Origin: Vreelandella sp031769195
GTDB lineage: Bacteria; Pseudomonadota; Gammaproteobacteria; Pseudomonadales; Halomonadaceae
Assembly (NCBI RefSeq): GCF_031769195.1
Contig: NZ_JAVHNP010000001.1
Location: 1-64,000 of the forward strand
DNA: 64,000 nucleotides
Direction: 5' to 3'
In this document: positions 63,301 through 64,000 of the stretch, piece after piece
Position numbering within the stretch: the stretch's first letter is position 1
Layout: each line of letters starts with the position of its first letter
Notes under the pieces: generated by a model
The model's input: only the letters and a program-made list of their open reading frames with translations
Told to the model about the DNA's origin: nothing
Databases searched by the model: none
Program-made: the position numbers and the translations under genes

Positions 63301-64000
63301 ATGCAGGATGCGGTACTGCTCGGGTTACTCATGGCAGCGATTGCCATTGGCTTTGGCCTGGGTGCTCGCTTCGCTTACCGCCGCCAGCCACGCCCTCCCA
63401 CTGGTCGCTCTCCCGGCCTATCACGGGAGTACTTCGTCGGGCTCAACTATTTATTGAATGAGCAGCCCGACGAAGCCATCAATACCTTTATCCATGCCCT
63501 GGATGTGAATAGCGACACTGTCGATACCCATATCGCCCTAGGCAAGCTGTTTCGTGCACGGGGAGAGGCTGATAAAGCGGTCAGTATTCATCAAAATCTG
63601 CTCGCCCGCCCTGCTCTGTCTACCGCTACCAACGACACCATTCAGCTTGAGCTAGCCCGAGATTTTATGGCACTGGGCGTGCACGACCGTGCCCAGCGAC
63701 TGCTGCGTAGCTTGCTTGAGAACTCAGCCGACGAAGCGCTTCGCTTAGAAGTAAAGCGATTGTTGATTGATCTGCTTGAACGAGAAAAGGAGTGGCAGGA
63801 CGCACTCGAGGTCGTACAGCCTCTTATTAAGCAGCAGCCCGCCATGCGCCGCCCGGCCTCCCACTGGCTATGTGAACTTGCCCAGCAAGAGATTGAGCAA
63901 TCAAGTCGCGCACTGGCGCGCAAACACCTTAAACAAGCACTGCAGTTAGATGAGCGCTGTGTCCGCGCCACGCTGATGCTGGCAGAACTTGAGATGGATA
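63301..64000 (+). CDS. lapB: Lipopolysaccharide assembly protein LapB (YciM), 5' part
   Basis: The ATG follows the lapA stop directly. The visible 233 residues start with a membrane anchor (about 4-22), then GLSREYFVGLNYLLNEQPDEAI and a series of tetratricopeptide repeats. LapB brings LpxC to FtsH for degradation and so sets lipopolysaccharide output. The C-terminal TPRs and rubredoxin-like zinc domain lie beyond the window, so the gene is cut by the edge and not by mutation. Confidence 0.94.
   Translation, partial: MQDAVLLGLLMAAIAIGFGLGARFAYRRQPRPPTGRSPGLSREYFVGLNYLLNEQPDEAINTFIHALDVNSDTVDTHIALGKLFRARGEADKAVSIHQNLLARPALSTATNDTIQLELARDFMALGVHDRAQRLLRSLLENSADEALRLEVKRLLIDLLEREKEWQDALEVVQPLIKQQPAMRRPASHWLCELAQQEIEQSSRALARKHLKQALQLDERCVRATLMLAELEMD

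Overview
The window looks like chromosome of a moderately halophilic gammaproteobacterium, most likely Halomonadaceae (Halomonas/Vreelandella type). The support is the gacA-uvrC-pgsA-tRNA(Gly-Cys-Leu) block, the pst, dnaX-ybaB-recR and lapA-lapB arrangements, and generally pseudomonad/oceanospirillal protein sequences. This is inference from content; only the first 16 bases of a 16S rRNA gene are present. I see no prophage, IS element or CRISPR array.

Layout. 1-490: the 5' tip and leader/promoter of an rRNA operon running left out of the window. 541-7116: fatty or branched-chain acyl-CoA catabolism (acyl-CoA dehydrogenase behind a PsrA-type operator, SDR dehydrogenase, acyl-CoA synthetase, TetR regulator, thiolase). 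7168-15610: an arsenic-resistance island with a chemoreceptor, two kinds of arsenate reductase, ArsH, Acr3, a CC-motif protein, an MFS permease, ArsJ and an ars-type GAPDH. Both ends carry the same 20-bp operator-like element, and no arsR is present. 15671-20208: pstBAC and pstS, each transcription unit with its own Pho box. 20246-34360: two exporters, transaldolase, a STAS/PP2C partner-switch pair, mlaA, a ketoacyl synthase III, hrpA, fadD (second PsrA-type box) and a YafJ-like amidotransferase.

36461-47548 is the most unusual region. A leftward operon encodes a 1520-aa CheB-CheR-PAS-GGDEF-EAL fusion, an output-less bacteriophytochrome (PAS-GAF-PHY only) and a heme oxygenase that would supply biliverdin; the genes overlap by 4 and 11 bases. 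Divergently transcribed is a 1326-aa membrane protein ending PAS-LOV-GGDEF-EAL, with the flavin-binding NCRFLQ motif. Together they look like a two-colour (red/far-red and blue) light input to cyclic-di-GMP, with the red sensor supplied in trans.

47712-54801: a 52-aa protein with a duplicated motif, then ycgN, acpH, ycgL, rnd, recR, ybaB, dnaX and grxD. dnaX carries 153 perfect copies of a hexanucleotide, encoding about 306 residues of alternating Glu-Pro, only in the tau-specific linker. Upstream of that tract sits an E. coli-like programmed frameshift site (A AAA AAG, 5-nt spacer, 9-bp stem) that would produce a 410-aa gamma subunit lacking the tract.

55021-64000: argF, tRNA-Ala, gacA-uvrC-pgsA, three tRNA genes, nadB, ygfX/sdhE, ihfB, lapA and the start of lapB, which runs off the right edge.
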